Source of the DNA: Paramacrobiotus richtersi
Lineage: Eukaryota; Tardigrada; Eutardigrada; Parachela; Macrobiotidae
DNA: 20,021 bases
Assembly: GCA_034698045.1 (NCBI GenBank)
Contig: JAQGAU010001301.1
Span: forward strand, 1 to 20,021
Direction of reading: 5' to 3'
Part shown: positions 19,132-20,021 of the stretch, one piece after another
Layout: every line of letters begins with the position of its first letter
Position numbering within the stretch: position 1 is the stretch's first letter
The notes under the pieces: model-generated
Database searches by the model: none
Seen by the model: the letters and a program-made list of their open reading frames with translations, nothing else
What the model was told of the DNA's origin: nothing
Made by a program: the position numbers and the translations under genes

Positions 19132-20021
19132 ATGGTCGAAATGTCTAGTGCGTCTACACATGGCAAGGCGCAGTTTGCGACAGCCATACTGGTATTCGGG
19201 ATCCTCCAATTCATCTGCGGTATTGCTCTGATTATAAGCGACACATTATGTAAGCAAAAACTTTTATATGCTAAGAAACCTGATGCACATTGCCCTGCAA
19301 GCTTAGAAACTGTTACGTTTTGAACGCGCTGCATACGTGTATCACTGAACTGTTTAAAACTGTTCGACACGTAGATGTGATAACCCACACTCCCGAGGAA
19401 GTTTTCGCCCACACGGCTTGGGCATCAGGAATCTGGATAGGGGCGTTCTATTTCGCTACCGGATGTTTGTGTATCTTTTCCGTTCCAGCCTGTTCCCACA
19501 AGCCCATGTTGAAGACTCTCCGCTGTTTGCTACCAATCAGCTTCACCTGCAGCGTTATCTCTGCAGTAGCCGCACTGGGCCTGATAACGCAGTTTGCCGT
19601 GGCGATTTCCGCTGGAAAAGACATTACCGTGATACAACGCCCACCGACAACAACTACGACAAGTTCGCCTTGGAACTCCGGCGGTTATAGTCAGACGTTC
19701 GACGAAGAAATATACCGGGGACCTGAGTCAGCTAGTCTGTCATTCCATGTAATGATGGCCGTGTTTAGTATAGTGCAGGCAGCGCTTGTTGGTGTTAGTT
19801 ATGTGCGACTACCATACAATGGCCCTGAAGAGGGATTGGGTAACCAACTCGGACCGATTGCCCAGCCAAGTCAGTACTTCGCGCCTTTAACTGGACAAGG
19901 CGTCTATGGACCATCGGTTGCTCATTCCGGTCAACAATTTTCGCATCCACCGGGACAGGGTTTCTACGGGCAACCAGTTCTCCAGTCAGGTGCATATTTT
20001 GCTTCTCCGGGTCAACAAGGG
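19132..20021 (+). CDS. CD20/MS4A-like four-transmembrane protein, paralogue 2 (3' partial)
   Basis: Exon 19132-19249 joins 19375 across a 125-bp phase-1 intron (GTAAGC...CACGTAG). The second exon is open to the window end: 255 residues, no stop, so the gene is truncated by the edge. TM1 has ILVFGILQFICGIALIISD and TM2 ASGIWIGAFYFATGCLCIF. TM3 lies in ISFTCSVISAVAALGLITQF and TM4 in SLSFHVMMAVFSIVQAALVG. The TM3-TM4 loop is Thr/Ser-rich (PPTTTTTSS) and lacks the sequon of paralogue 1. The C-terminus extends into tandem 20-residue Gly/Gln/Tyr/Pro repeats. The ATG at 19132 is followed by a second in-frame ATG at 19141; either could start the protein. Confidence 0.88.
19863..20021 (+). repeat. 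In-frame 60-bp tandem repeat encoding a GQGxYGxP-type tail
   Basis: Units at 19863-19922, 19923-19982 and 19983 onward (cut by the window end) encode 20-residue repeats. The second unit reads HSGQQFSHPPGQGFYGQPVL, with QF/YF, a PGQG core and YG. Copies have diverged at the DNA level, so the repeat is not brand new. Such aromatic and Gly/Gln-rich tails are usually disordered. The total copy number is unknown. Confidence 0.75.

Noticed and set aside
1-20021. CRISPR array, prophage, insertion sequence or bacterial operon
   Set aside because: No regularly spaced repeats, no transposase or phage-like genes and no ribosome-binding sites; the genes are clearly spliced animal genes.

Overview
The window looks like animal nuclear DNA from a small-genome invertebrate. 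Genes are split by short GT-AG introns, mostly 62-600 bp. Poly(A) signals are AATAAA-like, and there are no bacterial operons or ribosome-binding sites. The products are metazoan: rhodopsin-like receptors, a CUB domain, CD20/MS4A-like four-span proteins and secreted C2-like domains. The style of the divergent receptors and the compact introns suggests a tardigrade such as Hypsibius. That is an inference from general resemblance, not something proved by the sequence.

Layout, left to right. (1) 1-305 may hold the last splice junction and terminal exon of a plus-strand gene entering from the left. (2) 920-1579 and 2489-3345 are two tandem plus-strand genes for small secreted proteins. Each has a single C2-like domain resembling the N-terminal (MNNL) domain of Notch ligands, with one phase-2 intron at the same place. 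(3) 3.5-8.7 kb is gene-poor, with AT-rich low-complexity blocks, a perfect hairpin, and three copies of a GCGGTGG palindrome that may mark a small mobile element. (4) 8695-9842 and 11490-12576 (minus strand) are two tandem paralogous class A GPCRs with an intron inside TM7. (5) 13940-15695 (minus) is a six-coding-exon gene for a CUB protein with a signal peptide and a GPI-like tail. I reconstructed it from splice sites; it includes a 30-nt exon and is not visible as one long ORF. A possible nested secreted peptide gene lies antisense in its largest intron. (6) 15.8-17.2 kb holds unproven plus-strand exon candidates, the best a two-exon gene whose product looks like a receptor tail. (7) 17456-18255 and 19132-20021 (plus) are two tandem CD20/MS4A-like tetraspan genes. 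The second runs off the right edge in a Gly/Gln/Pro-rich repeat.

The recognisable genes almost all encode secreted or cell-surface proteins. They come as three adjacent pairs of tandem duplicates plus one single gene. No pathway linking them is evident. The picture is of locally expanding, lineage-specific surface and secreted families.
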